Shown: positions 27,106 to 34,949 of the stretch, in pieces
Numbering within the stretch: the stretch's first letter is position 1
How the letters are laid out: every line of letters begins with the position of its first letter
Source: Bacteroidota bacterium
GTDB taxonomy: Bacteria; Bacteroidota; Bacteroidia; Chitinophagales; LD1
Length of the DNA stretch: 64,000 nt
Assembly: GCA_018267365.1 (NCBI GenBank)
Contig: JAFDYQ010000015.1
Coordinates: forward strand, 30,358-94,357
Direction: 5' to 3'
Position numbers and translations under genes: made by a program
Notes under the pieces: generated by a model
The model's database searches: none
What the model saw: the letters and a program-made list of their open reading frames with translations, nothing else
Told to the model about the DNA's origin: nothing

Positions 27106-27122
27106 TACTACAATTCAGCCCA

Positions 27123-28046
27123 ATGACCAAGTACACTATAAAAGACTTCCGCGCTCAATATCCTAGTGACACCGTATGTTTGGATAAGATATTTCAACTC
27201 AGGTATGGCAAGCTAACTCATTGCCCTGAGTGCGCCGAAGAAACGACCTTTAAACGTATATCTACCCGCAGGTCATATCAGTGCCGTAAGTGCTATACTC
27301 AATTTTACCCGACCGCTGGCACAGTTTTCGAGAAAACCCGCACTCCGCTTTCTGACTGGTTCTTTATCATCTATATGTTTACCACTACAAGGAACGGCGT
27401 TAGCGCAAAGGAAATCGAAAGGGCTTTAGGTGTTACCTACAAATGTGCTTTCCGCATGGGTCACAAGATCAGGGAACTGATTAGCGGAATTGACCCTGAA
27501 ATGCTGAAAGGCTTTGTAGAATTTGACGAGGCATATTCAGGTGGGATAATGAAGAATAAGAGCAATGCTGAACGTAAAGAGGCAAGAGAATTAGCAGAAG
27601 GGCAGAAACAACGCATAGGACGCAACTCAGATGGCAAGACACCTATCTTTGCAATGGTTGAGCGTATGGGTCGTGTAAGGGCTTATGTGATGCCTAAAAT
27701 ACGCAAAGAGGCTGTCTACAAGCTTATCAAAGATAACGTAGATCGCACAGCTATAGTGAGCACAGATGAAAGCAGGTTATATGATAATTTGAACAAACAA
27801 TTAGGCTTTGAGCATGGACAGGTCAATCACTCAGCCAGTGAATACAAAAAGGGCATATTCTGCACCAATACTGTTGAGGGCTTTTTCTCTCAGGTAAAGC
27901 GTACTATCAAGGGAACGCACATATCAGTATCAGAAAAGTATCTACAATCCTACGTCAATGAATGCGCATTTAGGTATAATAATCGTGGTACTGGCGGTGC
28001 GATGTTTGGCATCGTGCTAGATCAGATTAAGCACGTAGGCGAATAA
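27123..28046 (+). CDS. IS1595-family transposase (ISXO2-like DDE/N domain)
   Basis: This 307-residue transposase has an N-terminal zinc ribbon (C34-x2-C37 and C54-x2-C57), a helical segment (residues 70-130) and an ISXO2-type RNase H-like catalytic domain. Catalytic landmarks are D135 (FVEFDEAYSGG), D215 (IVSTDESRLY) and the NTVEGFFSQVKR motif with N249, E252 and K259. It catalyses cut or copy of the element between its inverted repeats with 8-bp target duplications, consistent with the flanks seen here. The frame is intact, so the element may still be active. Confidence 0.93.
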   Translation: MTKYTIKDFRAQYPSDTVCLDKIFQLRYGKLTHCPECAEETTFKRISTRRSYQCRKCYTQFYPTAGTVFEKTRTPLSDWFFIIYMFTTTRNGVSAKEIERALGVTYKCAFRMGHKIRELISGIDPEMLKGFVEFDEAYSGGIMKNKSNAERKEARELAEGQKQRIGRNSDGKTPIFAMVERMGRVRAYVMPKIRKEAVYKLIKDNVDRTAIVSTDESRLYDNLNKQLGFEHGQVNHSASEYKKGIFCTNTVEGFFSQVKRTIKGTHISVSEKYLQSYVNECAFRYNNRGTGGAMFGIVLDQIKHVGE

Positions 28047-28087
28047 ACATATTGATCTCTTTTCTATTCATTACAAAGTAATACAAC

Positions 28088-28109
28088 CTTTTCCGTGTAT
28101 AAGGAAAAG
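28088..28109 (+). terminator. Weak hairpin after the transposase gene
   Basis: CTTTTCC (28088-28094) pairs with GGAAAAG (28103-28109), 41 bases past the transposase stop. There is no immediate U-tract, though T8 occurs 14 bases later, so termination is uncertain. Confidence 0.3.
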
Positions 28110-28128
28110 AAATATTCCACATCTTTTT

Positions 28129-28159
28129 TTTGGTTTTAACATCTATCCCCCTATATTTG
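28129..28159 (+). promoter_or_regulatory. Promoter of the two-gene cargo operon
   Basis: TTTG (28129-28132) and TATATTTG (28152-28159) are exactly 19 bases apart, the closest match to the Bacteroidota consensus in this window. Transcription should start near 28166, leaving an untranslated leader of about 117 bases. Confidence 0.65.
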
Positions 28160-28217
28160 GTACAGAATTGGTTTTAGTAGTAGTGGGGAAAATAGAAAAT
28201 TTAATTATTTTCGCGCC

Positions 28218-28262
28218 CCGATTTTTGAGGTTTTTTATCAGAAAACCCGAAACTAAAATCGG
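28218..28262 (+). promoter_or_regulatory. Two-tier hairpin in the cargo-operon leader
   Basis: CCGATTTT (28218-28225) pairs with AAAATCGG (28255-28262) and encloses a second stem GGTTTT (28229-28234) / AAAACC (28242-28247). The structure ends 20 bases before the ATG at 28283, where it could affect translation initiation or act as an attenuator. No known riboswitch is recognised. Confidence 0.4.
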
Positions 28263-28282
28263 CTCTCAGTCGTTAATATATC

Positions 28283-28558
28283 ATGAGTAAGCGTGATAGA
28301 AATAAGGACGCAAAACTAGGAATTATGGAAAAGATAGCATTAACCCTGTACGCTCACTTAGAGGAGATGGGGCTTGCTATGGCTGGGTCATATCGCGCTA
28401 CAAGTGATATTTTAATAAAGGACTTTCTCATCGAATTTTACGATATTGATATTCCACGTCCTCATCATGATAGGGAGAACTTAAAAAAGGACAGAGGATT
28501 GGTTTCGTCTGAACTCAAAAAAGCAGTTGACGATAAGAAAATGGAATTGTCAGAATAA
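28283..28558 (+). CDS. Cargo protein of unknown function, 91 residues
   Basis: This small, charged, soluble protein begins MSKRDRNKDAKLGIMEKIAL and ends KKAVDDKKMELSE. Its middle (GSYRATSDILIKDFLIEFYDI) could form two helices; there is no signal or membrane segment. It shares a TAATG stop-start overlap with the following membrane-protein gene, so the two products are probably made in step and may work together. No family is recognised. Confidence 0.65.
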   Translation: MSKRDRNKDAKLGIMEKIALTLYAHLEEMGLAMAGSYRATSDILIKDFLIEFYDIDIPRPHHDRENLKKDRGLVSSELKKAVDDKKMELSE

Positions 28559-29001
28559 TGGCAAAACATAATCGTCATATCTCAGCCGCTAAGCAGGGGC
28601 AATTAGCTAGATTAGAACAATCAGAAGTTTTTGATGACAACCTGTTACCAGATGCGGCAGAAATTGAAAAACTCCACTCTATTGATCCTGACATTCTAAC
28701 TTGGTTAAAATCCCGAGCAGAGAAGGAGCAAGATTTTAGACACAAAGGGTATACAGATCGGGTAAAACTAGTCGATGAACATAATTGTAGGGAACATAAT
28801 ACAGTAAGATATGGGCTAACTATATACTTTGTCTTAGTGTTTATGGCAGGTCTTGCTTCTTTCTATTTGCTAATGGCTGGCAAAAATCTTCAAGGGTCTT
28901 TATTTGGTGGTGCTGCTGCTATTTTGGCTTTAGCTGTGCTAATAAGGAAGCCACCTAAAGACCCACTCGCTAATAACAAGCAAGGTCAAGGGCAGATATA
29001 A
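28558..29001 (+). CDS. DUF2335-like small membrane protein (cargo)
   Basis: This 147-residue protein has a soluble helical N-half and two adjacent membrane helices (IYFVLVFMAGLASFYLLMAG and LFGGAAAILALAVLIRK). The stretch IDPDILTWLKSRAEKEQDFRHKG before the helices follows the pattern of DUF2335 membrane proteins (helix with AExEQxxRH, then a pair of TM helices), an assignment from memory. DUF2335 proteins are of unknown function. The gene is translationally coupled to the 91-residue gene and ends two bases before a convergent stop. Confidence 0.68.
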   Translation: MAKHNRHISAAKQGQLARLEQSEVFDDNLLPDAAEIEKLHSIDPDILTWLKSRAEKEQDFRHKGYTDRVKLVDEHNCREHNTVRYGLTIYFVLVFMAGLASFYLLMAGKNLQGSLFGGAAAILALAVLIRKPPKDPLANNKQGQGQI

Positions 29002-29002
29002 G

Positions 29003-29206
29003 CTATTTATTCCTGTCAGCCTTTTTTACATACTTTACAGGCGGTACTAAAGCCTGTAGCACTTTCTCCATATCAGCTTTAGCATTAGGGTTTCTATCCT
29101 TGTCCTCTATGGACGCATCAAATGAATCCTGACGGGCTTTCTTACTCTTATTCTCAGCCTTAGTGGCTACCCTCTTTTTGTCCCGCGCGTATTCCTTTTT
29201 CTTCAT
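29003..29206 (-). CDS. Short lysine-rich cargo protein, 67 residues
   Basis: It starts MKKKEYARDKKRVATKAENK, is strongly basic in the first half and ends VPPVKYVKKADRNK. It may bind nucleic acid, which is inference from charge alone. It converges on the DUF2335-like gene with one base between the stops. A 10-bp palindrome TTTCGCGAAA (29206-29215) abuts its ATG. It is the last gene before the right inverted repeat; no family is recognised. Confidence 0.5.
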   Translation of the reverse strand: MKKKEYARDKKRVATKAENKSKKARQDSFDASIEDKDRNPNAKADMEKVLQALVPPVKYVKKADRNK

Positions 29207-29245
29207 TTCGCGAAACTACAATCAATAACCCATATCTTCAACTGC

Positions 29246-30703
29246 TCATTTTAACAACTGTCCAGAAGGGATACACACCAAATAGTTATAATATGTTGTA
29301 TCTGTTTTATCCAGCGCGCGATCCAGTTTCACTCCGAGCTTTTCCCAGTCTGATTTTTGCGGTTGCTTTACGGCAAAGTGGCTGACGCTGTTCAGCAGCT
29401 CCAATGTGCTTTCTGAGGCCATCTCATTATGCTGTTTTAGCTTGCGCTTGGCAGATTTCACGAGGCTGTCTATGATAGAGTAATTCTTTAGCTCATAGTG
29501 GCAGAGGACCTGCATGACTGCCGCCATCACATCTGGCGCTGCGGCAGTGTCTGTGCGGCGGTAGCGCTGCACACCATCCAGCATAGAGGAGGCCGCACTA
29601 TACTGCCCTGAGCCAAAAAGTGCATATGCGCACAAGTACTCCATATTGATGCGGTGATGTATCGGTATATTGTCTTTATGCTCTTTGAGCCCGTTTTTTA
29701 CCGGTTCCAGCAGTTCTGCTGCCTGCTCAAATTCCCCTCGTGCTATCAGGAAGTTCAGCTCCGCCTGATAGGTGATACGGAATATGTTTATCTCCAGGTT
29801 CAGTAATTTCCGGAATGCGGGATTCTCTTTTAATCCCCGCATTTTGGAGAGCGTTTGCTGAAAGGAGCCTGTCTCAGACAGGTTGAAGCAATCTATGAGG
29901 TAGTTATTTAGCGCGGAGAAGTAGCGCTGGGGGTACAGACTGATCAGAGTGCTATCGGCCTCTATCATAGCGATGAAAGCTGTATTGATCCGAAATGCCT
30001 TTACAGCATCGCGATGCATGAAGTGATATAGTGCCTCGGTTTGCATTTTATCCATCTGTGCTTTGCGCGTCAGGCTTTTTTTGCCTGACTGTATGGTAGC
30101 TTTTTTCAATAAAGACTTGACCCTACCGGCGTTTGCCTCACTTTTGCCGCCGGCCTGTAGTTGTATCTTTTGTGCCGCGTTATAAGTATAGCGCCATAGT
30201 GACTCTAGCCAAATCTGATCTGTAATGCCGGCAGTGTTCTGATGATACATACCTATATCCTCCATATCAGTATCGCGAAACTGCTCCCGTGCAGCGATAG
30301 CAGCCCCCAGCTGAAGCGCCTGTAGCATTACCTCATGTTGTTCATACTGCTCGGCACTCTGCCTGATTTGGTTTTGTTTTACTTTTGCCTGCTGTGTCAG
30401 TCCCTTCTGCAGTAGTATCTTGGTAGCGAAAATCTCCTGCTGCAGTTTTTGCGGCAGGTCCGTCTCTGTGTTATATTGTATCAGCGCCTGGAGCAATTGC
30501 TTGTAGAGTATGGTTTTTTGTACCGCATAGTGGTTTCGGCCCAGGCCGGTAGCACCGATAGCAGCGGGTTCGTCATAAGTATTTTGCCTTTGGAGAGTCT
30601 CATAGAGGGTCAGTGAAACACTGCCACCTTTGAAGTGACGACGCAGAAAGAGGTTAAAGTAGCGTTTCTCAGAGCCATTCAGACTTTTAATCAAATCGAA
30701 CAA
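29246..30703 (-). CDS. Helical-repeat protein of the SEKRYF family, C-terminus replaced by transposon sequence
   Basis: This 485-residue cytoplasmic protein is almost wholly alpha-helical (TPR-like solenoid). The N-terminus LIKSLNGSEKRYFNLFLRRH is the hallmark of an uncharacterised Bacteroidota family. The last native residues are YYNY; the final 11 (LVCIPSGQLLK) are read from the right inverted repeat of the transposon and end at a TGA inside it. The native tail of 23 residues is stranded at 24859-24928. Loss of a short tail may leave the protein partly functional. The start is a TTG; a TACATTTG -7 box lies at 30751-30744. Confidence 0.85.
   Translation of the reverse strand: MFDLIKSLNGSEKRYFNLFLRRHFKGGSVSLTLYETLQRQNTYDEPAAIGATGLGRNHYAVQKTILYKQLLQALIQYNTETDLPQKLQQEIFATKILLQKGLTQQAKVKQNQIRQSAEQYEQHEVMLQALQLGAAIAAREQFRDTDMEDIGMYHQNTAGITDQIWLESLWRYTYNAAQKIQLQAGGKSEANAGRVKSLLKKATIQSGKKSLTRKAQMDKMQTEALYHFMHRDAVKAFRINTAFIAMIEADSTLISLYPQRYFSALNNYLIDCFNLSETGSFQQTLSKMRGLKENPAFRKLLNLEINIFRITYQAELNFLIARGEFEQAAELLEPVKNGLKEHKDNIPIHHRINMEYLCAYALFGSGQYSAASSMLDGVQRYRRTDTAAAPDVMAAVMQVLCHYELKNYSIIDSLVKSAKRKLKQHNEMASESTLELLNSVSHFAVKQPQKSDWEKLGVKLDRALDKTDTTYYNYLVCIPSGQLLK
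29256..29279 (-). repeat. Right terminal inverted repeat of the IS1595 transposon
   Basis: Exact reverse complement of 24937-24960. It also encodes the artificial C-terminus of the interrupted host gene. Confidence 0.93.
29280..29287. repeat. Target-site duplication, right copy
   Basis: AAATAGTT, identical to 24929-24936, directly abuts the right inverted repeat. Confidence 0.92.
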
Positions 30704-30844
30704 AAAATCTGATTGTGGCTTCAGATGCTACTATATTTAATCTCAAATGTAAAAAATAAGCTGAGATCAGACCTTTAATTTTCGTACAAATCTTTGGTTC
30801 TGTATAAATGGAATACAAAGTTACTTTGCAGTAAAATAGTAAGT

Positions 30845-32920
30845 ATGAAAAAGGCGATAACAATGATCCTGTCACTCTGGCTCACAGCCTGTGTACAGGC
30901 AGCAGACTGGACTAACTTCTCCAACTTTGCGTCCGTGACCGCCGTGCAGGAGCGCGGTAGCAAACTCTGGGTAGCAGGGCGGGGTGGAGTGATGGTCATA
31001 GATACAGCTACCCTCCAGAAAACTTATTATGGAAAAAAGTCAGGGCTACTGCCATCACTCATGGTAGAGGATATGGCTCTGGCAGTCAATGGCACTACCT
31101 GGATAGGCACATATGATCTGGGACTGGTCAGGATAGATAATGGTCAGTTTACCCATTTCCCTTTTGCAGACTCTACCATTCGCCTTTATCACCTCGCAGT
31201 AGACCCTGCCGGTACGGTATGGTGCGCTACTACAGATGGGTTGTATAAAAATGAAAACGGTATTTTTACTCAGATCAGCTCATCCGGCGCACTCAGCGGC
31301 GGCTGGGATGTCAAGGTGATGCCTGACGGCAAAATACTCATGGCCGGCAGCCAGCCTATCCTCTATGATCCTGTCACTAATGCGTCCTATGTACAGCCTA
31401 CTACTGTTTTTGCCTATAGTGATGCGACCATAGAGGTAAAGGACTCGGACTCTTATTACTTTGCTACCGACCATGGCGGTATTATATATGTACAGGATAC
31501 CACTGTCACAGATATTTCTGATACTCTCGTGTCAGATCACTTTGGTCCGAAGATAGAACAGCTCAAAAAACTGGCAGATGGAACGCTGCTGGCACTCCGC
31601 GCAGATGGCAAGGTATTCGCTTTTGACGGCACTCACTGGGCCCCATATGGGTATAGCAGCGCAGCCGAGGGGGCGGCGGCTACTTATCTCTATCAGCGCA
31701 GCTCGGGAGAAGTGATGGCCGGTGGTACCTATCATGGCGGCCTGATCAAGAGCCTGACTGGTGGCAATGATTTCTCTATACAGAAATTTGATATCTGGTC
31801 CGACAGGATCAATGCTGTGAAAGCAAAGAGTGATCATGAGCTGTGGATAGCAGGCGGTACTCAGATAGGCCTCTATGATATCAATACCGCAGCATTTGAG
31901 CATATAGAGGAGCTGCCCGGTGTCACAGCCTCGGGCAATGCCGGTATCGTCTATTGGAACGGCTCCTATATAGCCTATGGCTACAATCAACTATATCAAT
32001 GGGACGGCAGCGCCTGGCAGCTGATGAATATAAGCGGGCTGCCTTTCTATAGTATTTTATGTGCCGCAACCGATACATCCGGCAACCTGTATCTCGGTGC
32101 CTACGACGGCCTGTACGTAGTCCGGGGCACCAATGTGACACACTATAGCGCCAGCACTCCTGTTTTTACCAATAATGACCTGATACGCGCTATTCACTTT
32201 GACAGCGGTAGCAATACTGTATGGATAGCCACCGTGCATGGTATTGTGCGGTATACCGGAGGCACTTTTGCCCTGGTCAATGGGGCCAATACCCCAGCTA
32301 TACAGGGCTACGATTATATTCAATCTATAGCGCAGGATGCGAGCGGCACTATGTGGTTTGGCACCGCATATGGAGGTATGATCACCTATGATGGTAGCTC
32401 CTATGCGCTGCAGATGCTGCCCGGCTCTGCTGGCAATCAGACCGTAAATGGAATCGCCTTTGATGGGTCTACGGTATATGTGGTAGATAATGTTTATGGA
32501 TTCTGGATCAAGGAGAATGGCGCGTGGACCAACTATAACATGCGCAACTCAGACCTGACAGCCGGCTACCTTACATCGGCTACGGTAGATGGCCATCACA
32601 ATGTCTGGCTCACGGCCTGGGACAATGGTACCAGCAATGCCTTTGGCCTGGATGTATATAATAAAAATGCCATCGCCTTATCTGTACAGGATATCGGCAA
32701 GACCTCTATCATAGCCTATCCAAATCCGGCCTCTTCGTTTGTCACTATTCCTGATCCGTCTCTGAGAGAAGGATCACTGGTTACATTGACAGATGAGCTA
32801 GGCCGGAGCTATCCATTCACCCTGCATGCACAGCATATAGATATATCTACTCTGGCAGCAGGTATCTATATACTGGATGCGCACACGGCTGCTGCGCCTA
32901 CACGCATCCTAAAGCAGTAA
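30845..32920 (+). CDS. T9SS-exported two-component-regulator-like beta-propeller protein
   Basis: This 691-residue protein has a signal peptide (MKKAITMILSLWLTACVQA) and a long series of propeller blades with the pattern D-x-x-G-x-[VM]-W-x-[GA]-T/A-x-x-G-[LIV] (for example VDPAGTVWCATTDGLYK and QDASGTMWFGTAYGGMI), as in the sensor part of hybrid two-component systems but without any signalling domain. A type A sorting domain closes it (IIAYPNPASSFVTI, ISTLAAGIYILDA). The start is the ATG at 30845, since the upstream in-frame extension would displace the signal peptide. Surface exposure is expected; the ligand is unknown. Confidence 0.85.
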   Translation: MKKAITMILSLWLTACVQAADWTNFSNFASVTAVQERGSKLWVAGRGGVMVIDTATLQKTYYGKKSGLLPSLMVEDMALAVNGTTWIGTYDLGLVRIDNGQFTHFPFADSTIRLYHLAVDPAGTVWCATTDGLYKNENGIFTQISSSGALSGGWDVKVMPDGKILMAGSQPILYDPVTNASYVQPTTVFAYSDATIEVKDSDSYYFATDHGGIIYVQDTTVTDISDTLVSDHFGPKIEQLKKLADGTLLALRADGKVFAFDGTHWAPYGYSSAAEGAAATYLYQRSSGEVMAGGTYHGGLIKSLTGGNDFSIQKFDIWSDRINAVKAKSDHELWIAGGTQIGLYDINTAAFEHIEELPGVTASGNAGIVYWNGSYIAYGYNQLYQWDGSAWQLMNISGLPFYSILCAATDTSGNLYLGAYDGLYVVRGTNVTHYSASTPVFTNNDLIRAIHFDSGSNTVWIATVHGIVRYTGGTFALVNGANTPAIQGYDYIQSIAQDASGTMWFGTAYGGMITYDGSSYALQMLPGSAGNQTVNGIAFDGSTVYVVDNVYGFWIKENGAWTNYNMRNSDLTAGYLTSATVDGHHNVWLTAWDNGTSNAFGLDVYNKNAIALSVQDIGKTSIIAYPNPASSFVTIPDPSLREGSLVTLTDELGRSYPFTLHAQHIDISTLAAGIYILDAHTAAAPTRILKQ

Positions 32921-32973
32921 GCCACACCACCCTTTAGTTTTGGTTAGTTTGATGAGGTTTTGTTCGACCCCGT

Positions 32974-33009
32974 ATCAGTCTGTGCGTCTCTGTAGCACGG
33001 ACTGATTTT
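32974..33009 (+). terminator. Rho-independent terminator after the propeller gene
   Basis: ATCAGTCTGTGC (32974-32985) pairs with GCACGGACTGAT (32995-33006) over 12 positions with one G-U pair and a 9-base loop, followed by TTTTGG. It lies 54 bases past the stop. Confidence 0.65.
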
Positions 33010-33132
33010 GGTTTAGAGCCTGAGCGTCCTGCATGCGGTGCCGAGTCTCGACCTGTCTCTGCATTCCTCCGGAGTTGTTCCTTCGCTGTCCACTATCTCC
33101 GTCCATACACAGCTACTTGTTTATCATCTGTT

Positions 33133-33777
33133 TTGACTTGTGGTGGGCATGGGTTACTTTTAGACAAACCAAAAAAACTCTCCCCTTTGTCCAAAAACGC
33201 TTCAGGACCGTTTTTGAGTGATGAAGAATTGGTGCATCGCTACCGCAATTCTCACGATACCGCCTATATAGGGGAGCTATATGTGCGCTACACCCACCTG
33301 GTCTATGGTGTCTGTCTGAAATACTTTCAAAATGATGCTGACGCACAGGACGCCGTCATGCAGATATTCGAGAAGCTGATCGTGGAGCTCAAGAAACATC
33401 ATGTGGAAACCTTCCGCCCGTGGCTGCATACGGTAGTGAAGAATCACTGCATGATGCACTTTCGCAAGGAAGCTGCTACTAATAGAAAGGAAGCCCAGCT
33501 GCTAAATAATGTCAAGGGCGCTATGGAAAACGGAGACTCAGAACATCAAGAGAGCGAACAGGAAAAGGAAATGATGGCACAACACCTCACCTCAGGCCTC
33601 ACTGTACTGAAAGCGGAGCAGCGACAGTGTGTAGAGCTGTTTTATCTACAGGGACGCAGCTACCAGCAGATAGCAGAGGAGACCGGCTACTCACTGAATG
33701 AGGTAAAGAGCTACATACAAAACGGGAAGCGGAATTTGAAAATATACATCACGGACAAGAGCAATGGCAAAGCCTAA
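33133..33777 (+). CDS. ECF-type RNA polymerase sigma factor
   Basis: Sigma region 2 is seen in LYVRYTHLVYGVCLKYFQNDADAQDAVMQIFEKL and region 4 in ECF form in LKAEQRQCVELFYLQGRSYQQIAEETGYSLNEVKSYIQNGKRNL. These small sigma factors redirect RNA polymerase, usually to envelope or stress genes. There is no ATG before region 2; TTG codons at 33133, 33187 and 33214 are possible starts, and the last would give the usual LSDEELV beginning, so the 5' end is uncertain. It overlaps the next gene by 14 bases, which likely encodes its regulator. Confidence 0.87.
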   Translation: MTCGGHGLLLDKPKKLSPLSKNASGPFLSDEELVHRYRNSHDTAYIGELYVRYTHLVYGVCLKYFQNDADAQDAVMQIFEKLIVELKKHHVETFRPWLHTVVKNHCMMHFRKEAATNRKEAQLLNNVKGAMENGDSEHQESEQEKEMMAQHLTSGLTVLKAEQRQCVELFYLQGRSYQQIAEETGYSLNEVKSYIQNGKRNLKIYITDKSNGKA

Positions 33778-34948
33778 ACATATCATCCTCACTGAGGAGG
33801 GCGTGATCACGCAGGAGGCGCTGCTGGCCTATGCCCGGGGCAGGCTGAGCCCGGAGGAAGTGGCACAGATAGACAGGCTGCTGCGCGATGATCCCTTTGC
33901 CCAGGAGGCGCTGGATGGCATCAGAAATAGTGCCGCAGCAGCCGGTATGGATACCGCTGTGACCGCCATCAACTCCAGGCTGCGGGAGAAGGCAGGTATG
34001 CGCGAAAAGAAGCGCAAGGGTGTAGAAATACACTGGGCTACCTATGCCTATGCCGCAGTCATAGTAGGGGTACTGATCGGTCTTGGATTTGTGATGGTGC
34101 ACTTCATACAGCAGAACGACTCCACCATAGCCATGACCAAATCTATCCCACAGGCAGAGGAGAGTACGCCTGTGGCAGTACAAAATATGGATACTACAGC
34201 TTTGGTCCAGGATACCACACATCTGGTGGAGGCTCCTCCGGCTACAGTAGCCGCTGACACAATGAAAATGCTAGCGCAAAATACCGCCACACTATCTACC
34301 ACATCTGGGGGGGCGGTGCCTGTAGCAGGTTTGGCTCAGACTCCGGGAGCTCAGCCGGCTGCAAAGACTCAGAGCGCAGTAACCACCAGTGCGGCAGTGG
34401 CTGAAAAGAAGGTGATACCTGCCACAGCGGATCAGGTGATAGCCTCAAAGCCTGCTGCTCCGGCGGCGGCAGATCATGATGATAGAAAAGTGGAGATGCG
34501 CAATGCTGCTCAGGATGTAGATAAAAATTTGACTACTCCGGTAGCTGCCCCCGCCACTCAGACCAGAGCGGAGGCAAAAAAAGAAAAGACCGATGCCACC
34601 GTGGCAGATCAGATGAAGGCAGCCAGAGCACTGTTTGATGCCGGAGACTTCAAAGAAGCCGGAAAGAAATACAATAAAGTGCTGTCTGATCAGCCGGAAA
34701 ATATAGACGCACTCTTTTTTGGCGGCATCTGCGAGTATAAGAATGGTAAACTGAAGCCCGCAGAGAAGAACTTTGACAAACTGCTCAAATCAGGCCAGTA
34801 TGTAGATGGGTCTAAATGGTATAAGGCAAATGTCCTGCTGGACCGTGGCAAAAGAGATGACGCCAAACAACTGCTGGAGCAGCTGAGCAATACGCCAAAT
34901 CCATATAGGGACCGGGCCGTAAAGAAATACGAAGAGATACAAAAATAG
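33764..34948 (+). CDS. Membrane-anchored TPR protein, putative anti-sigma factor
   Basis: This 394-residue protein has a cytoplasmic N-part of about 90 residues with an anti-sigma-like start (LTEEGVITQEALLAYARGRLSPEEVAQIDRLL), one membrane helix (YAAVIVGVLIGLGFVMVHFI), a low-complexity Ala/Thr/Pro-rich region and a C-terminal pair of TPR units (ARALFDAGDFKEAGKKYNKVL and YKANVLLDRGKRDDAKQLLEQL). The order and the 14-base overlap with the sigma gene suggest it sequesters that factor until an envelope signal arrives. This role is inferred from context. Confidence 0.78.
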   Translation: MAKPKHIILTEEGVITQEALLAYARGRLSPEEVAQIDRLLRDDPFAQEALDGIRNSAAAAGMDTAVTAINSRLREKAGMREKKRKGVEIHWATYAYAAVIVGVLIGLGFVMVHFIQQNDSTIAMTKSIPQAEESTPVAVQNMDTTALVQDTTHLVEAPPATVAADTMKMLAQNTATLSTTSGGAVPVAGLAQTPGAQPAAKTQSAVTTSAAVAEKKVIPATADQVIASKPAAPAAADHDDRKVEMRNAAQDVDKNLTTPVAAPATQTRAEAKKEKTDATVADQMKAARALFDAGDFKEAGKKYNKVLSDQPENIDALFFGGICEYKNGKLKPAEKNFDKLLKSGQYVDGSKWYKANVLLDRGKRDDAKQLLEQLSNTPNPYRDRAVKKYEEIQK

Positions 34949-34949
34949 C

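Larger units (their letters stand above)
24937..29279. mobile_element. 4343-bp IS1595-family (ISXO2-type) transposon with cargo genes
   Basis: The element is defined by 24-bp perfect inverted repeats at 24937-24960 and 29256-29279 beginning GGTGTGTATCCC from outside, flanked by an identical 8-bp duplication. It holds an ISXO2-type transposase at 27123-28046 and six other genes: a small plus-strand gene, two overlapping minus-strand genes (unknown and HTH-ImmA/IrrE-like), a plus-strand pair and a short lysine-rich minus-strand gene. Its base composition is visibly richer in A+T than the flanks. Simple IS1595 elements are around 1 kb, so most of this one is passenger DNA. Perfect repeats and duplication indicate a recent insertion. 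Confidence 0.93.

Noticed and set aside
24937..29287. Integrative element with tyrosine-recombinase att sites
   Set aside because: The end repeats are inverted, not direct, no integrase is present, and the 8-bp duplication with an ISXO2-type transposase explains the structure.
32961..32977. GTTCGACCCC resembling a tRNA T-arm
   Set aside because: The flanking bases do not pair as a T stem and no acceptor or anticodon arm surrounds it; the nearby hairpin is a terminator.
33033..33221. 62-codon plus-strand ORF before the sigma factor gene
   Set aside because: It overlaps the sigma gene in another frame, has no recognisable feature and starts within the terminator-promoter gap.
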